A stretch of DNA of 64,000 nt from an uncultured Gammaproteobacteria bacterium. GTDB taxonomy: Bacteria > Pseudomonadota > Gammaproteobacteria > Pseudomonadales > Pseudohongiellaceae. The DNA is taken from assembly GCA_913060495.1 (NCBI GenBank), contig CAJXRP010000009.1, positions 1 to 64,000 of the forward strand, read 5' to 3'. The notes beneath the pieces were generated by a model. The model had not been told where the DNA came from. It did no database searches and was given only the letters and a program-made list of their open reading frames with translations. Below, piece after piece: positions 20,716 to 30,635 of this stretch. Numbering within the stretch: position 1 is the first letter of the stretch; each line of letters starts with the position of its first letter. The position numbers were made by a program, and so were the translations under genes.

Positions 20716-21546
20716 ATGCCAGTTGTAAAGTGTAAACCTACTTCACCAGGACGCCGATTCGTCGTCAAGGTTGTTCATCCCGATCTACATAAGGGTGAAC
20801 CTTATGCACCTCTAACTGCGCCCAAGTCTAGAACTGGCGGCAGAAATAACAGGGGTCGCATTACCACACGTCATATAGGCGGTGGGCACAAGCAAAGATA
20901 TCGCATCATGGATTTCAAGCGAAACAAAGATGGAATCGAAGCGAAGGTTGAGCGTCTAGAATACGATCCGAACAGATCTGCAAACATAGCTCTTCTGCTT
21001 TATGCCGACGGTGAGCGTAGATACATCATTGCTCCAGGAAAAGTAAAAGCCGGTGACGTAGTTATGTCTGGCGAAGATGCAGCAATCAAGGTTGGCAATT
21101 GTTTGCCACTTAGAAACATACCACTAGGTAGTACGGTACATTGCTGCGAATTGAAGCCTGGTAAGGGCGCGCAAATTGCTCGTAGCGCAGGTACTTCTTT
21201 GCAGTTAGTTGCTAGAGAAGGTAATTACGCAACACTTCGTCTTCGCTCTGGCGAAATGCGCAAAGTGTTAAGTGACTGCCGTGCAACTCTAGGTGAGGTA
21301 TCTAACTCAGAGCACTCTCTTCGCTCACTCGGTAAAGCCGGTGCGAAGCGCTGGAGAGGTGTAAGACCTACAGTTCGTGGTGTTGCCATGAACCCAGTAG
21401 ATCACCCACATGGTGGTGGTGAGGGAAGAACATCCGGTGGTCGTCACCCAGTTTCACCTTGGGGCACGAAGACTAAGGGTTTCAAAACTAGAACTAATAA
21501 GCGCACGAATAACATGATTGTTCGTCGCAGAAATTCAAGCCGCTAA
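20716..21546 (+). CDS. rplB: 50S ribosomal protein L2
   Basis: L2 is a core 23S rRNA-binding protein needed for subunit association and peptidyl transferase activity. The 276-residue product has the [15 protein letters not shown] segment near residues 155-169. The C-terminal [17 protein letters not shown] motif near residues 222-238 includes the conserved histidine at the peptidyl transferase centre. It sits 11 bases after rplW. Confidence 0.97.
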   Translation: MPVVKCKPTSPGRRFVVKVVHPDLHKGEPYAPLTAPKSRTGGRNNRGRITTRHIGGGHKQRYRIMDFKRNKDGIEAKVERLEYDPNRSANIALLLYADGERRYIIAPGKVKAGDVVMSGEDAAIKVGNCLPLRNIPLGSTVHCCELKPGKGAQIARSAGTSLQLVAREGNYATLRLRSGEMRKVLSDCRATLGEVSNSEHSLRSLGKAGAKRWRGVRPTVRGVAMNPVDHPHGGGEGRTSGGRHPVSPWGTKTKGFKTRTNKRTNNMIVRRRNSSR

Positions 21547-21569
21547 GGCTTCAGTAGAGGTATTCACTA

Positions 21570-21842
21570 GTGCCACGTTCGCTAAAAAAAGGTCCATTCA
21601 TCGATCTTCATCTAATGAAGAAAGTGCAGACCGCAGCAGAGAATCGCGACAAGCGTCCAATCAAAACTTGGTCACGACGTTCCATGGTTTCTCCGGATAT
21701 GATTGGTTTGACCATCGCTATCCATAATGGACGACAGCATGTGCCTGTTTCCATTAACGAAGACATGGTCGGTCATAAGCTAGGTGAGTTCGCTACAACT
21801 CGCACTTATCGCGGTCATACTGCCGATAAGAAGGCACGGTAA
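21570..21842 (+). CDS. rpsS: 30S ribosomal protein S19
   Basis: S19 binds 16S rRNA in the 30S head with S13. The 90-residue product begins at a [23 protein letters not shown], and contains the signature around [19 protein letters not shown] at the C-terminus. The GTG follows GTAGAGG. It lies between rplB and rplV. Confidence 0.96.
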   Translation: MPRSLKKGPFIDLHLMKKVQTAAENRDKRPIKTWSRRSMVSPDMIGLTIAIHNGRQHVPVSINEDMVGHKLGEFATTRTYRGHTADKKAR

Positions 21843-21855
21843 TTAGGGGTCTGTG

Positions 21856-22188
21856 ATGGAAGTTCAAGCAAGATTAAAAGGTGCACGTCTCTCCGCTCAA
21901 AAAGCGCGACTTGTAGCTGATCAAATACGCGGTAAGGCTGTTGAAGAAGCTTTGTTGGTATTGACGTACAGCCCTAAGAAAGGCGCGGCAATTATCAAGA
22001 AGGTCTTGAATTCAGCAATCGCCAATGCGGAGCACAATGAAGGTGCTGACGTAGATGAATTGAAGGTATCAACGATTATGGTTGATGAGGGCATGACAAT
22101 GAAACGCATTATGCCGAGAGCAAAGGGTCGCGCTGATCGAATTCTTAAGCGTTCATGTCACATAACAATCACAGTCGCAGATAGCTAG
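21856..22188 (+). CDS. rplV: 50S ribosomal protein L22
   Basis: L22 lines the exit tunnel with its beta hairpin. The ATG at 21856 gives 110 residues, the same as E. coli L22; a GTG directly before it would add one residue, and AGGGG is better spaced for the ATG. The core [17 protein letters not shown] and the hairpin sequence [20 protein letters not shown] near the C-terminus are characteristic. Confidence 0.96.
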   Translation: MEVQARLKGARLSAQKARLVADQIRGKAVEEALLVLTYSPKKGAAIIKKVLNSAIANAEHNEGADVDELKVSTIMVDEGMTMKRIMPRAKGRADRILKRSCHITITVADS

Positions 22189-22197
22189 GAGTATCAG

Positions 22198-22878
22198 ATG
22201 GGTCAAAAAATACATCCAACTGGAATTCGACTTGGCATAGTCAAGAAGCACACTTCTGTGTGGTATGCCGAGGGAAAAGAGTACGCAAACAACTTACTTG
22301 TGGATCTTCAAGTTAGAGATTTCATTAAGAAGAAGTTGGCAAGTGCGTCGGTTTCCAGAGTTGAGATAGAGCGTCCTGCGAAAACAGCTAAGATTACAGT
22401 TTTCACTGCACGACCAGGTATCGTAATTGGTAAGAAAGGCGAAGATGTTGAAGCGCTTCGCAACACATTGACTGCAAAAATGGGCATTCCCGTACAGATC
22501 AATATCGAAGAAATTCGCAAGCCAGACCTAGATGCACAGTTAGTAGCAGATGGTGTCGCTTCGCAACTAGAGCGTCGTGTGATGTTTCGTCGCGCCATGA
22601 AGCGTGCCGTACAGAATGCAATGCGCCAAGGTGCTGAAGGCATAAAGATTCAAGTGGGTGGACGTTTAGGCGGTGCTGAGATTGCCCGTTCTGAATGGTA
22701 CAGAGAAGGTCGCGTACCTTTGCACACGCTTAGAGCGGATATCGATTACGGAACTGCTGAGGCAAGCACTACTTATGGCTTGATTGGCGTAAAAGTTTGG
22801 ATATTTAAAGGTGAGGTTATGGACCTGGATGAGGCGATTGTGCCTACTCCTGCTCCTGCTAAAGCCAACCAAGGGTAA
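22198..22878 (+). CDS. rpsC: 30S ribosomal protein S3
   Basis: S3 forms part of the mRNA entry helicase. The 226-residue protein contains a KH domain with [15 protein letters not shown] near residues 77-91 and the C-terminal [20 protein letters not shown] near 148-167. It starts 9 bases after rplV and precedes rplP by 6 bases. Confidence 0.97.
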   Translation: MGQKIHPTGIRLGIVKKHTSVWYAEGKEYANNLLVDLQVRDFIKKKLASASVSRVEIERPAKTAKITVFTARPGIVIGKKGEDVEALRNTLTAKMGIPVQINIEEIRKPDLDAQLVADGVASQLERRVMFRRAMKRAVQNAMRQGAEGIKIQVGGRLGGAEIARSEWYREGRVPLHTLRADIDYGTAEASTTYGLIGVKVWIFKGEVMDLDEAIVPTPAPAKANQG

Positions 22879-22884
22879 AGAGAA

Positions 22885-23298
22885 GTGTTACAACCAAAGC
22901 GCACAAAATTTCGCAAAATGATGAAGGGTCGCAACCGTGGTCTTTCGCATAGAGGCAGCAACGTAGATTTTGGTGATTATGGTTTGAAAGCCATATCACG
23001 TGGAAGATTGACTGCACGCCAGATCGAAGCAGCTCGTCGAGCAATGACGAGACACGTAAAACGTGGCGGAAAGATTTGGATTCGGGTATTCCCGGACAAG
23101 CCTATTACTCAGAAGCCTCTCGAGGTTAGACAGGGTAAGGGTAAGGGTAATGTTGAGTACTGGGTAGCCCAGATTCAGCCAGGAAGAATTATGTTTGAAA
23201 TGGAAGGTGTTGACGAAAGTGTGGCTCGCGAAGCCTTTGATTTGGCAGCTGCCAAATTGCCTTTCGAGACAGCCTTCGTAAAGCGGACGGTAATGTAA
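22885..23298 (+). CDS. rplP: 50S ribosomal protein L16
   Basis: L16 organises the A-site region of the 50S subunit. The 137-residue protein starts at a GTG ([19 protein letters not shown]). It carries [19 protein letters not shown] near residues 33-51 and [12 protein letters not shown] near 86-97. The stop TAA shares one base with the rpmC ATG. Confidence 0.97.
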   Translation: MLQPKRTKFRKMMKGRNRGLSHRGSNVDFGDYGLKAISRGRLTARQIEAARRAMTRHVKRGGKIWIRVFPDKPITQKPLEVRQGKGKGNVEYWVAQIQPGRIMFEMEGVDESVAREAFDLAAAKLPFETAFVKRTVM

Positions 23299-23495
23299 TG
23301 AAAGCCAGTGAGTTGAGAGAAAAGTCGGTAGAAGAACTGCAAGTTCAATTGCAAGATCTTCACAAAGATCAGTTTAACTACCGTATGCAGAATGGTACTG
23401 GTCAGTTGAGCCAGGTTCACTTGATTGGTGCTGTGCGCAGGGATATTTCCCGTGTGAAAACCATTATCACCGAAAAACAGAGAAGTGGATCATAG
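23298..23495 (+). CDS. rpmC: 50S ribosomal protein L29
   Basis: L29 is a small helical protein at the tunnel exit. The 65-residue product begins [18 protein letters not shown] and ends with the signature helix [16 protein letters not shown]. It overlaps rplP by one base (TAATG) and is followed by rpsQ after 2 bases. Confidence 0.95.
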   Translation: MKASELREKSVEELQVQLQDLHKDQFNYRMQNGTGQLSQVHLIGAVRRDISRVKTIITEKQRSGS

Positions 23496-23497
23496 AT

Positions 23498-23773
23498 ATG
23501 TCGGCTACTGAGAATATTGAGAAAACTGCTCGTACGACCTCTGGGAAGGTAATCAGCAACAAGATGGACAAGTCCATCGTTGTGCTCGTAGAGCGACGGG
23601 TAACACACCCGGTATATGGAAAGATCATCAAACGATCTACCAAAATTCATGCGCACGATGCAAACAACGATTGTTTGCCGGGTGATGAAGTAACAATTAA
23701 GGAAGTGCGTCCTCTGTCCAAGACAAAGTCTTGGTCTTTGGTGTCAATAGACGAGCGGGCAGCGCAAGTTTAA
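23498..23773 (+). CDS. rpsQ: 30S ribosomal protein S17
   Basis: S17 is a primary 16S rRNA-binding OB-fold protein. The 91-residue product has [20 protein letters not shown] near residues 12-31 and the [18 protein letters not shown] signature near 62-79. It is the last gene of the S10-type block before a 56-base gap with a hairpin. Confidence 0.96.
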   Translation: MSATENIEKTARTTSGKVISNKMDKSIVVLVERRVTHPVYGKIIKRSTKIHAHDANNDCLPGDEVTIKEVRPLSKTKSWSLVSIDERAAQV

Positions 23774-23790
23774 ATTAGCTTTAGATTAAG

Positions 23791-23818
23791 AGTTTGCATT
23801 CGAGAAGTGAATGCAACT
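23791..23818 (+). other. Hairpin before rplN
   Basis: TTGCATTC and GAATGCAA form an 8-bp stem with a 7-base loop, extended by AG/CT across a bulged T. It lies between rpsQ and rplN, the classical border of the S10 and spc operons, and directly upstream of the rplN ribosome-binding site. There is no U tract, so a role in translation or processing is more likely than termination. Confidence 0.45.
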
Positions 23819-23829
23819 GGAGTGAATCG

Positions 23830-24198
23830 ATGATTCAAGTGCAGTCTTACTTAGATGTCGCGGATAACAGCGGCGCTAGACGCGTAATGTGTATCAAGGT
23901 GTTGGGCGGGTCTCATCGTCGTTACGCTCGCATTGGCGATATGATTAAAGTTACCGTCAAGGAAGCGATTCCTCGCGGTAAGGTAAAGAAGGGCCAGGTA
24001 CTAACTGCGTTAGTAGTCCGCACCAAGAAGGGTGTTCGACGCGGTGATGGCTCACAGATTCGTTTCGACGACAACGCAGCGATCTTATTGAACGCGCAGC
24101 AAGCTCCAATCGGTACCCGTGTTTTTGGTCCGGTTACGAGAGAGTTGCGGAATGAAAAATTTATGCGAATTATTTCATTGGCGCCAGAAGTACTTTAA
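23830..24198 (+). CDS. rplN: 50S ribosomal protein L14
   Basis: L14 lies at the subunit interface. The ATG at 23830 gives 122 residues, [19 protein letters not shown], behind GGAGTGA; the frame extends 36 bases upstream without family support. The segment [20 protein letters not shown] near residues 66-85 is characteristic. Confidence 0.97.
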   Translation: MIQVQSYLDVADNSGARRVMCIKVLGGSHRRYARIGDMIKVTVKEAIPRGKVKKGQVLTALVVRTKKGVRRGDGSQIRFDDNAAILLNAQQAPIGTRVFGPVTRELRNEKFMRIISLAPEVL

Positions 24199-24244
24199 GC
24201 GTCAAAAGAATAGAGATATAGAGTTTTGGGAGCAAGGGCAGGAA

Positions 24245-24559
24245 ATGCGCAAACTTAAACGTGATGATGAAGTGATAGTAATCACTGGCAAAGACAAGGG
24301 TAAACGCGGAACTATTTCCCGCCTCGTTGGTGCTGATCGAGTTATGGTTCATGGTGTGAACATGGTTAAGCGTCACACCAAGCCAAACCCTAACGCTGGT
24401 CAGGCTGGTGGAATTGTTGAGAAAGAGGCAGCGCTTAGTATTTCGAACGTTGCTATTTTTAATCCTGAGACTAACAAGGCAGACCGCGTTGGTATTCAGG
24501 TGCTTGAAGATGGCGCTAAGAAGCGTGTTTTTAAGTCAAACGGTCAAGACATAGATTAA
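24245..24559 (+). CDS. rplX: 50S ribosomal protein L24
   Basis: L24 starts 50S assembly. The ATG at 24245 gives 104 residues, the E. coli length, starting [20 protein letters not shown] with a KOW motif. The frame is open back into rplN, but AGGAA precedes this ATG and the family starts here. The 46-base gap to rplN is AT-rich. Confidence 0.96.
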   Translation: MRKLKRDDEVIVITGKDKGKRGTISRLVGADRVMVHGVNMVKRHTKPNPNAGQAGGIVEKEAALSISNVAIFNPETNKADRVGIQVLEDGAKKRVFKSNGQDID

Positions 24560-24578
24560 TAACGGTAGGTTGCCAAGC

Positions 24579-25220
24579 ATGGCCCAGTTTAGAGAGTTTT
24601 ATAAGAAAGAAGTTGTACCCGCTCTAACCAAAGAATTTGGTTATGACAATCCTATGCGCGTGCCTAAGATTACTAAGGTTGTGCTAAACATGGGTGTCGG
24701 CGAAGCATTGACAGACAAGAAGATTCTTGAAAATGCGGCTAACGATCTCACCAAGATTAGCGGACAGAAAGTAGTTATTACCAAGGCTCGAAAGTCTGTT
24801 GCCGCATTTAAGGTGCGTGAAGGCTGGCCTGTAGGTTGTAAGGTTACTCTTCGTGGCGAACGCATGTATGACTTCTTGGAAAGACTAGTTGGAATTTCGA
24901 TACCTCGTATCAGAGACTTCCGTGGTCTGAACCCTAAGTCTTTTGACGGTCGTGGCAACTATGCTATGGGCGTTACCGAGCAGATTATTTTCCCAGAGAT
25001 CGACTACGACAAGATCGACAAATTACGTGGACTAGATATAGCGATCTCTACAACAGCAGAAAACGATGACGAAGGCCGTGCTCTATTAAAAGCAATGCAC
25101 TTCCCATTTAGAGGCCAAACTCCTGTTGCTGACGAACAAAAAGCTGAAGCTGCGCCAGTTGCGCCAGCCGAAGAAACTCCTGCAGATGCGACTGCAACTG
25201 ATGAAGAAAAGGACTCTTAA
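24579..25220 (+). CDS. rplE: 50S ribosomal protein L5 with C-terminal acidic tail
   Basis: L5 binds 5S rRNA and contacts S13 across the subunit bridge. The ATG at 24579 gives [20 protein letters not shown], aligned with the family start; a TTG nine bases upstream is possible but less likely. The core ends at the usual MHFPFR near residue 178. A further 35 residues rich in Ala, Glu, Pro and Asp follow and end DEEKDS. Typical bacterial L5 has about 179 residues, so this is a real extension in frame with the core, with no stop or frameshift. The tail has low complexity and is probably disordered. Confidence 0.96.
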   Translation: MAQFREFYKKEVVPALTKEFGYDNPMRVPKITKVVLNMGVGEALTDKKILENAANDLTKISGQKVVITKARKSVAAFKVREGWPVGCKVTLRGERMYDFLERLVGISIPRIRDFRGLNPKSFDGRGNYAMGVTEQIIFPEIDYDKIDKLRGLDIAISTTAENDDEGRALLKAMHFPFRGQTPVADEQKAEAAPVAPAEETPADATATDEEKDS

Positions 25221-25222
25221 GA

Positions 25223-25528
25223 ATGGCTAAGACTTCAATGGTAGCTAGAGAGAACAAGCGTACTAAGACAGTGGAAAGATTTGCTGCTAAGCGTGCTGCA
25301 ATTAAAGCTGTTCTCAGTGATGTTAATGCTAGCGACGATGAGAAATGGGAAGCGCAGGTCAAGTTGCAGAAACTGCCTCGCGATGCCAGCCCTACTCGTC
25401 AGCGACGAAGATGCCAGATTACAGGTCGCCCTCATGGTGTGTATCGCAAATTTGGTTTGTGTCGTCATAAGCTGCGTGAAGCTGCTATGCGCGGCGATGT
25501 GCCTGGTTTAACCAAGGCCAGCTGGTAG
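25223..25528 (+). CDS. rpsN: 30S ribosomal protein S14 (zinc-independent form)
   Basis: S14 belongs to the 30S head. The 101-residue length and the segment [20 protein letters not shown] near residues 61-80 mark the longer, zinc-free type, as it lacks the two CXXC pairs of the short form. It starts 2 bases after rplE. Confidence 0.96.
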   Translation: MAKTSMVARENKRTKTVERFAAKRAAIKAVLSDVNASDDEKWEAQVKLQKLPRDASPTRQRRRCQITGRPHGVYRKFGLCRHKLREAAMRGDVPGLTKASW

Positions 25529-25541
25529 TCGGAGAACAATT

Positions 25542-25937
25542 ATGAGCATGTCAGATCCTATAGCAGATCTTTTAACTCGCATTCGCAATGCGCAGATGGC
25601 AAAACTGCCAACGGTTGGTATTCCTTCTTCTAAAATGAAGATAGCAATCGCAAAAGTTCTACAAGACGAAGGTTACATTACTGGTTATCAGGTCGAAGAA
25701 AATGGCGGCAAGCCTAACCTGACTATTGAACTGAAATATTTTCAGGGCAAAGCAGTAATAGAAGAAATTAAGCGCGCAAGCCGACCAGGTCTGCGTAGCT
25801 ACAAAGGTAAGTCAGATTTACCTAAAGTTAGAGCCGGTTTGGGCATTTCAATTATGTCTACAAACAAAGGCCTGATGACTGAAACGCAAGCACGCGCGGC
25901 CGGTATCGGTGGCGAGGTTCTTTGCACAGTTTTCTAA
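25542..25937 (+). CDS. rpsH: 30S ribosomal protein S8
   Basis: S8 binds the central domain of 16S rRNA and in E. coli represses the spc operon. The 131-residue protein begins [18 protein letters not shown] and ends with [19 protein letters not shown], the family signature. It follows rpsN by 13 bases. Confidence 0.97.
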   Translation: MSMSDPIADLLTRIRNAQMAKLPTVGIPSSKMKIAIAKVLQDEGYITGYQVEENGGKPNLTIELKYFQGKAVIEEIKRASRPGLRSYKGKSDLPKVRAGLGISIMSTNKGLMTETQARAAGIGGEVLCTVF

Positions 25938-25951
25938 TTGGTGTTGATACT

Positions 25952-25985
25952 CGATCTTCAATCTCGCGAGCGAGAGCAAAGATCG
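25952..25985 (+). other. Two-part hairpin between rpsH and rplF
   Basis: CGATCTT pairs with AAGATCG as an outer stem, and TCTCG pairs with CGAGA as an inner stem. It fills most of the 64-base gap before rplF. No U tract follows, so it is not an obvious terminator. Its role is unknown and could involve mRNA processing or a ribosomal-protein site. Confidence 0.45.
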
Positions 25986-26001
25986 TCAATAGAGCAATAT
26001 T

Positions 26002-26535
26002 ATGTCTAGAGTAGCAAATAGCCCGGTAGAGATACCTAAAGGCGTAGAAACAAAGCTTAGCGATACTGAGATATCGATTAAAGGCGGCAAGGGAAACCTA
26101 AACTTGGTGTTGCACAGCTCTGTTGCTGTGGCACAAGACGGAGAGATTCTAAAGATCTCTGCGAAAGATGGTTCGCGACAAGCGAATGCCATGGCCGGTA
26201 CTTTTCGCTCGCTAATTAACAACATGATGCTTGGCTGTAGCCAAGGATTTGAAAAGAAATTGGAGCTGCAAGGCGTTGGTTACAGAGCCAAGGCTGAGGG
26301 TAAGAAAATCAATATAACTGTTGGCTATTCTCACCCGATTAACTATCAGCTTCCTGAAGGCGTTTCTGCGGTAACCCCTTCACAAACCGAAATTGTGATC
26401 TCTGGTGCTGACAAGCAGCTAGTAGGTCAAGTCGCTGCGGAAATCAGAGATTTTCGTCCACCTGAACCTTATAAGGGTAAGGGAATTCGCTACGCTGATG
26501 AGCGTGTATTTAGAAAAGAAGCGAAGAAGAAATAG
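26002..26535 (+). CDS. rplF: 50S ribosomal protein L6
   Basis: L6 lies near the factor-binding site of the 50S subunit. The 177-residue protein begins [16 protein letters not shown] and ends with the family signature [20 protein letters not shown]. Two similar alpha-beta domains are visible. It starts 64 bases after rpsH, behind a stem-loop. Confidence 0.97.
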   Translation: MSRVANSPVEIPKGVETKLSDTEISIKGGKGNLNLVLHSSVAVAQDGEILKISAKDGSRQANAMAGTFRSLINNMMLGCSQGFEKKLELQGVGYRAKAEGKKINITVGYSHPINYQLPEGVSAVTPSQTEIVISGADKQLVGQVAAEIRDFRPPEPYKGKGIRYADERVFRKEAKKK

Positions 26536-26546
26536 GGCACATAGAT

Positions 26547-26897
26547 ATGAACGTTAAAAAAGTAGCTCGTATTAGACGGGCAAAAAGAGCCAGAGCAAAG
26601 ATTAGCGAACTACGCGTAAACAGATTATGCGTATACCGCTCGCCTAGACACATCTATGCGCAAGTAATCTCGGCGTCTGGTGATCAGATTTTGGCTTCTG
26701 CATCTACAGTTGAAAAAGATGCACGTGGTGGAAAGACTGGCAATGTCGATGCAGCTGGCAAAGTCGGAAAATTAATCGCTGAACGAGCTAAAGCAGCTGG
26801 CATTGAGAAAGTTGCTTTTGATCGATCAGGTTATGCCTATCACGGCCGCATAAAGGCTCTTGCCGAAGCAGCTCGTGAAGGCGGATTGGAATTTTAA
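26547..26897 (+). CDS. rplR: 50S ribosomal protein L18
   Basis: L18 binds 5S rRNA with L5. The 116-residue product has the Arg/Lys-rich N-terminus [15 protein letters not shown] and the C-terminal [20 protein letters not shown] signature. It follows rplF by 11 bases. Confidence 0.97.
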   Translation: MNVKKVARIRRAKRARAKISELRVNRLCVYRSPRHIYAQVISASGDQILASASTVEKDARGGKTGNVDAAGKVGKLIAERAKAAGIEKVAFDRSGYAYHGRIKALAEAAREGGLEF

Positions 26898-26909
26898 GGG
26901 TTTTTTACT

Positions 26910-27419
26910 ATGGCATATAGAGACCAGCCTGATAAGAACGAAGAGGGCATGCAGGAAAAGCTGATCCAAGTTAACCGCGTAGCGAAAGTGGTTAAGGGTG
27001 GACGCATTTTCGGATTCACAGCGCTAACTGCAGTTGGTGACGGCAATGGCCGCATCGGCTTTGGTCGCGGCAAGGCTCGTGAGGTTCCTTTGGCGATTCA
27101 GAAAGCTATGGAAGCTGCGCGTCGCAACATGATCACTGTGAGCCTAGACGGCCATACTTTGCAATATCCAATTAAAGCAAAGCACGGTGCATCTAAGGTA
27201 TACATGCAGCCAGCATCTGAAGGTACTGGCGTAATCGCCGGTGGTGCAATGCGTGCGATTCTAGAGTTGGCGGGTGTGCAGAATGTACTGGCCAAGTGTT
27301 ATGGCTCAACTAACCCGGTTAACGTAGTGCGAGCTACTTTTAACGGTCTGCGAGACATGCGTTCACCTGAAGACATTGCCGGCAAGCGCGGTAAGTCAGT
27401 CGAAGAGATACTCGGTTAA
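26910..27419 (+). CDS. rpsE: 30S ribosomal protein S5
   Basis: S5 contributes to decoding accuracy and the mRNA entry channel. The 169-residue protein has [20 protein letters not shown] near residues 28-47, the following [15 protein letters not shown] segment, and the C-terminal [15 protein letters not shown] short polar N-terminal lead (about 15 residues) precedes the core, as in several gammaproteobacteria. Confidence 0.97.
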   Translation: MAYRDQPDKNEEGMQEKLIQVNRVAKVVKGGRIFGFTALTAVGDGNGRIGFGRGKAREVPLAIQKAMEAARRNMITVSLDGHTLQYPIKAKHGASKVYMQPASEGTGVIAGGAMRAILELAGVQNVLAKCYGSTNPVNVVRATFNGLRDMRSPEDIAGKRGKSVEEILG

Positions 27420-27453
27420 AGACTAGACGGGTTAAGGATTAGCAGGTAGAAAA

Positions 27454-27636
27454 ATGGCGAAGAAAAAAACAGTCAAAGTTACATTAGTACGTAGCCCAAT
27501 CGGCACACTCCCAAAGCATAAGCTTTGTTTGAGAGGTCTAGGCCTACGTCGCATGAACCAATCTGTCGAGGTGGAAGATACTCCATCAGTACGCGGAATG
27601 ATTAACAAAGTTAGCTACATGGTCGCTGTAGACTAA
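27454..27636 (+). CDS. rpmD: 50S ribosomal protein L30
   Basis: This small 50S protein of 60 residues has the family segment [20 protein letters not shown] near residues 11-30 and [11 protein letters not shown] at the end. It lies between rpsE and rplO with short gaps. Confidence 0.96.
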   Translation: MAKKKTVKVTLVRSPIGTLPKHKLCLRGLGLRRMNQSVEVEDTPSVRGMINKVSYMVAVD

Positions 27637-27646
27637 GGATATCGTG

Positions 27647-28204
27647 ATGGAACTAAATACATTAAGCCCAGCTCCAGGCAGCCATAAAGCCAAGAAACGC
27701 GTCGGACGCGGTATCGGTAGTGGCTCGGGTAAAACTGCTGGTAGCGGTCACAAAGGTCAGAAGTCTCGTACTGGCGGCACAGTTCGTCCAGGATTCGAAG
27801 GCGGACAAATGCCTTTGCAGATGCGTCTTCCTAAGTATGGCTTTAGCTCTCGTATAGGTCGTGTTTCAGCTGAGGTTCGTACATCAGAATTGAACAAGTT
27901 AGATGCAGACGTAGTAACTATTGAAGTGCTGCGCAAGGCAAATCTAATCACAGCTGACATCAAGCGGGCGAAGGTTATGTTGTCGGGCGATGTAACTAAA
28001 GCAGTTACGCTAGAAGGTATAGGTGCAACTAAGGGTGCACGTGCAGCAATCGAAGCAGCTGGTGGCAAGGTCATCGACATCGAAGCCCCTGTAAAAGTTA
28101 AGAAGTTGGCGAAGAAAGCTGAGAAGCCTGTTAAAGCCGAGAAGAAGCCGGCTAAGGCAAAGGCTAAAGCTAAGAAAGACGACGCTCCTGCGGCAGAAGC
28201 ATAG
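27647..28204 (+). CDS. rplO: 50S ribosomal protein L15 with C-terminal basic tail
   Basis: L15 is a late-assembly 50S protein. The ATG at 27647 (AAGGA seven bases before) gives 185 residues; a GTG directly upstream would add one. The core from [20 protein letters not shown] to [12 protein letters not shown] follows the family, which usually ends there at about 144 residues. Here about 40 more residues follow, rich in Lys, Ala and Pro, ending DDAPAAEA. It is followed by secY after 19 bases. Confidence 0.96.
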   Translation: MELNTLSPAPGSHKAKKRVGRGIGSGSGKTAGSGHKGQKSRTGGTVRPGFEGGQMPLQMRLPKYGFSSRIGRVSAEVRTSELNKLDADVVTIEVLRKANLITADIKRAKVMLSGDVTKAVTLEGIGATKGARAAIEAAGGKVIDIEAPVKVKKLAKKAEKPVKAEKKPAKAKAKAKKDDAPAAEA

Positions 28205-28223
28205 CTAACTAGCAAAATAGATA

Positions 28224-29549
28224 ATGGCAAATAAACCAAACATAACACCAGAAAATATAGGAGCGGGACTCGGCGAGCTCAAGTCACGTCTATTGTTTCT
28301 ATTATTTGCTATTTTCGTATATCGAATCGGCACACATATCCCTGTACCTGGAATTGATCCATTGCAGTTAGCGTCTTTCTTCTCAGCACAGGAAGGTACG
28401 TTCACGGATATGATTAACATGTTCGGTGGCGGTGCTCTAGAACGTATGAGCATTTTAGCCTTGGGCATCATGCCGTATATTTCGGCGTCGATTATCATGC
28501 AATTGCTTTCTGCGGTAAGTCCGCAGTTAGATCAGTTAAAGAAAGAAGGCGAGTCTGGTCGTCGTAAGATCTCTCAATACACGCGCTACGGTGCCTTGGT
28601 GCTAGCAACTGTTCAGGGAACTGGTATGACTGTTGGGCTTTTGGCGCCAATGGCCTACGCGCCGGGTCTTGCATTTAACCTGACTGCTATTGTTTCTCTC
28701 GTTACTGGTGCAATGTTCCTGATGTGGCTGGGTGAACAGATCACTGAAAAAGGTATCGGCAACGGTATATCGATGCTGATCTTCGCTGGCATCGTTGCGG
28801 GTTTTCCAGCGGCTATCGGTACATCGCTGACGCAAGCATATGAAGGACAGATCAACGGTGTGTTACTGCTAGTTGTCGGTTTGATCGCGATCGGTGTTAT
28901 TGCTTGTATCGTTTATATAGAAAGAGCGCAGCGTCGTATTACAGTTAACTATGCGAAACGTCAGCAAGGTAGAAAGATGTATCAGGCTCAAGCTAGCCAT
29001 CTACCTCTTAAGATTAATATGGCGGGTGTTATACCAGCGATTTTCGCCAGCAGCATCTTGCTATTCCCCGCCAGTATCGCGAACTGGTTTGGTCAGGCTG
29101 AGGGTTCTGAGTGGCTGCAGGAATTAGCATTCCTCATCGGTCCGGGACAGCCGCTTTACATAATTATTTTTAGCGCGATGATTATTTTCTTCTGCTTCTT
29201 CTATACAGCATTAGTATTTAATCCACGCGATGTTGCCGAGAATTTGAAGCGCTCAAGTGCGTTTATTCCTGGCATTCGACCTGGCGAGCAAACCGCGAAG
29301 TATATCGACGGTGTAATCACTAGGCTGACCATGTTCGGTGCTGTGTACATTACACTTGTATGTTTGTTACCGAATTTTATGCAAATGTTTGCCAACGTGC
29401 CCTTTAACTTGGGTGGTACGGCGCTTTTGATATCGGTGGTTGTAACTATGGACTTCTGGTCTCAGGTACAGTCCCACCTAATGTCTCATCAGTATGATTC
29501 TCTGATGAAGAAGTCGAAGTTAGGCAACTACGGACGTAGTGGTATTTAG
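28224..29549 (+). CDS. secY: Preprotein translocase subunit SecY
   Basis: SecY is the channel protein of the Sec translocon, with ten membrane segments in 441 residues. Signatures include [15 protein letters not shown] near residues 80-94 (second membrane segment) and the cytoplasmic loop RGLQ-type region around [20 protein letters not shown]. The C-terminus [14 protein letters not shown] is typical. It lies at its usual spc-operon place between rplO and rpmJ. Confidence 0.98.
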   Translation: MANKPNITPENIGAGLGELKSRLLFLLFAIFVYRIGTHIPVPGIDPLQLASFFSAQEGTFTDMINMFGGGALERMSILALGIMPYISASIIMQLLSAVSPQLDQLKKEGESGRRKISQYTRYGALVLATVQGTGMTVGLLAPMAYAPGLAFNLTAIVSLVTGAMFLMWLGEQITEKGIGNGISMLIFAGIVAGFPAAIGTSLTQAYEGQINGVLLLVVGLIAIGVIACIVYIERAQRRITVNYAKRQQGRKMYQAQASHLPLKINMAGVIPAIFASSILLFPASIANWFGQAEGSEWLQELAFLIGPGQPLYIIIFSAMIIFFCFFYTALVFNPRDVAENLKRSSAFIPGIRPGEQTAKYIDGVITRLTMFGAVYITLVCLLPNFMQMFANVPFNLGGTALLISVVVTMDFWSQVQSHLMSHQYDSLMKKSKLGNYGRSGI

Positions 29550-29599
29550 TCACTCGCTAAACAATTGAGCGACTACTTAAAGAACAACGGAGAACGAAC

Positions 29600-29716
29600 A
29601 TGAAAGTTAGAGCATCTGTTAAGAAGATTTGCCGAAACTGTAAAGTAATTAAGCGTAATGGTTCTGTGCGAGTAATTTGCAAGGCTGAGCCAAGACACAA
29701 GCAACGTCAGGGTTAA
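29600..29716 (+). CDS. rpmJ: 50S ribosomal protein L36
   Basis: The 38-residue product [20 protein letters not shown]... has the zinc-binding set of the classic L36, Cys-11, Cys-14, Cys-27 and His-32. It starts at an ATG behind ACGGAG, 50 bases after secY, and ends QRQG. It lies at the normal junction between the spc and alpha operons. Confidence 0.95.
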   Translation: MKVRASVKKICRNCKVIKRNGSVRVICKAEPRHKQRQG

Positions 29717-29770
29717 TTCTGACACGACTGAATTGTATAGCTAAGAATAGTAGAGAACGGAGCACCTTTT

Positions 29771-30127
29771 ATGGCACGTATTGCCGGAGTCAACATACCC
29801 GATAACAAGCACATCGTTATTTCTTTGCGTTATGTGTTTGGAGTAGGTCCAACTACCGCAAGTGCGATTTGTGACAAGACTGGAATTACGCCGTCAACTA
29901 AGACGAGTGAACTCAGCCCTGAACAATTGGACAGCATTCGCGCAGAAGTAGCGAACCTTACAACTGAAGGTGATCTACGACGCGAAGTATCCATGAACAT
30001 AAAGCGCCTTATGGATTTAGGTTGCAACCGTGGTATTCGTCATCGTCGTTCTCTGCCAGTTCGTGGCCAGCGCACGAAAACAAATGCTAGAACTAGAAAA
30101 GGTCCACGTAAGCCAATTCGTAAGTAA
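29771..30127 (+). CDS. rpsM: 30S ribosomal protein S13
   Basis: S13 contacts L5 and the P-site tRNA. The 118-residue protein begins [19 protein letters not shown] and ends with [18 protein letters not shown], the basic tail near P-site tRNA. It is the first gene of the alpha operon. The 54-base gap before it is too short to show the S4 pseudoknot clearly. Confidence 0.97.
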   Translation: MARIAGVNIPDNKHIVISLRYVFGVGPTTASAICDKTGITPSTKTSELSPEQLDSIRAEVANLTTEGDLRREVSMNIKRLMDLGCNRGIRHRRSLPVRGQRTKTNARTRKGPRKPIRK

Positions 30128-30185
30128 TTGGTTGACGTAATCAGTTAAGTATTTAGAACGCACAAAGAGTTAGATGGAATAATTT

Positions 30186-30581
30186 ATGGCTAAGCCAGCA
30201 GAGAAGTCGACTAAGAAGAAAACCCGCAACGCCGTTATTGATGGCCTTGCTTATATTCATGCTTCCTTTAATAACACGATCATTACTATTACTGATCGTC
30301 AGGGAAATGCACTGAGCTGGGCAACTGCCGGCGGTTCCGGTTTTCGTGGTTCCAGAAAGAGCACACCTTTCGCTGCGCAGGTTGCGGCGGAAAAGGCAGG
30401 GAAGGCGGCGATCGAACTTTATGGATTACAGACCCTGGACGTTAAAGTTAACGGTCCTGGACCTGGTCGTGAGTCGGCTGTAAGAGCGCTTAATAATTGC
30501 GGTCTTCGAGTCGGAAACATTACTGACGTCACGCCTATTCCACACAATGGCTGCAGACCCCCTAAGAAGCGTCGCGTTTAA
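30186..30581 (+). CDS. rpsK: 30S ribosomal protein S11
   Basis: S11 is a platform protein near the E site. The 131-residue product carries [20 protein letters not shown] near residues 22-41 and ends with [16 protein letters not shown]. Position and length are standard. Confidence 0.97.
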   Translation: MAKPAEKSTKKKTRNAVIDGLAYIHASFNNTIITITDRQGNALSWATAGGSGFRGSRKSTPFAAQVAAEKAGKAAIELYGLQTLDVKVNGPGPGRESAVRALNNCGLRVGNITDVTPIPHNGCRPPKKRRV

Positions 30582-30635
30582 ACGATAAGTAAGCAGAAGC
30601 TCTTCTGATACGTGAAAGAGCACAGGAGATAGACT

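Noticed and set aside
27757-28248. A 163-codon antisense frame over rplO
   Set aside because: The Ala/Ser-rich product mirrors the Lys/Ala-rich tail of L15; no ribosome-binding site.
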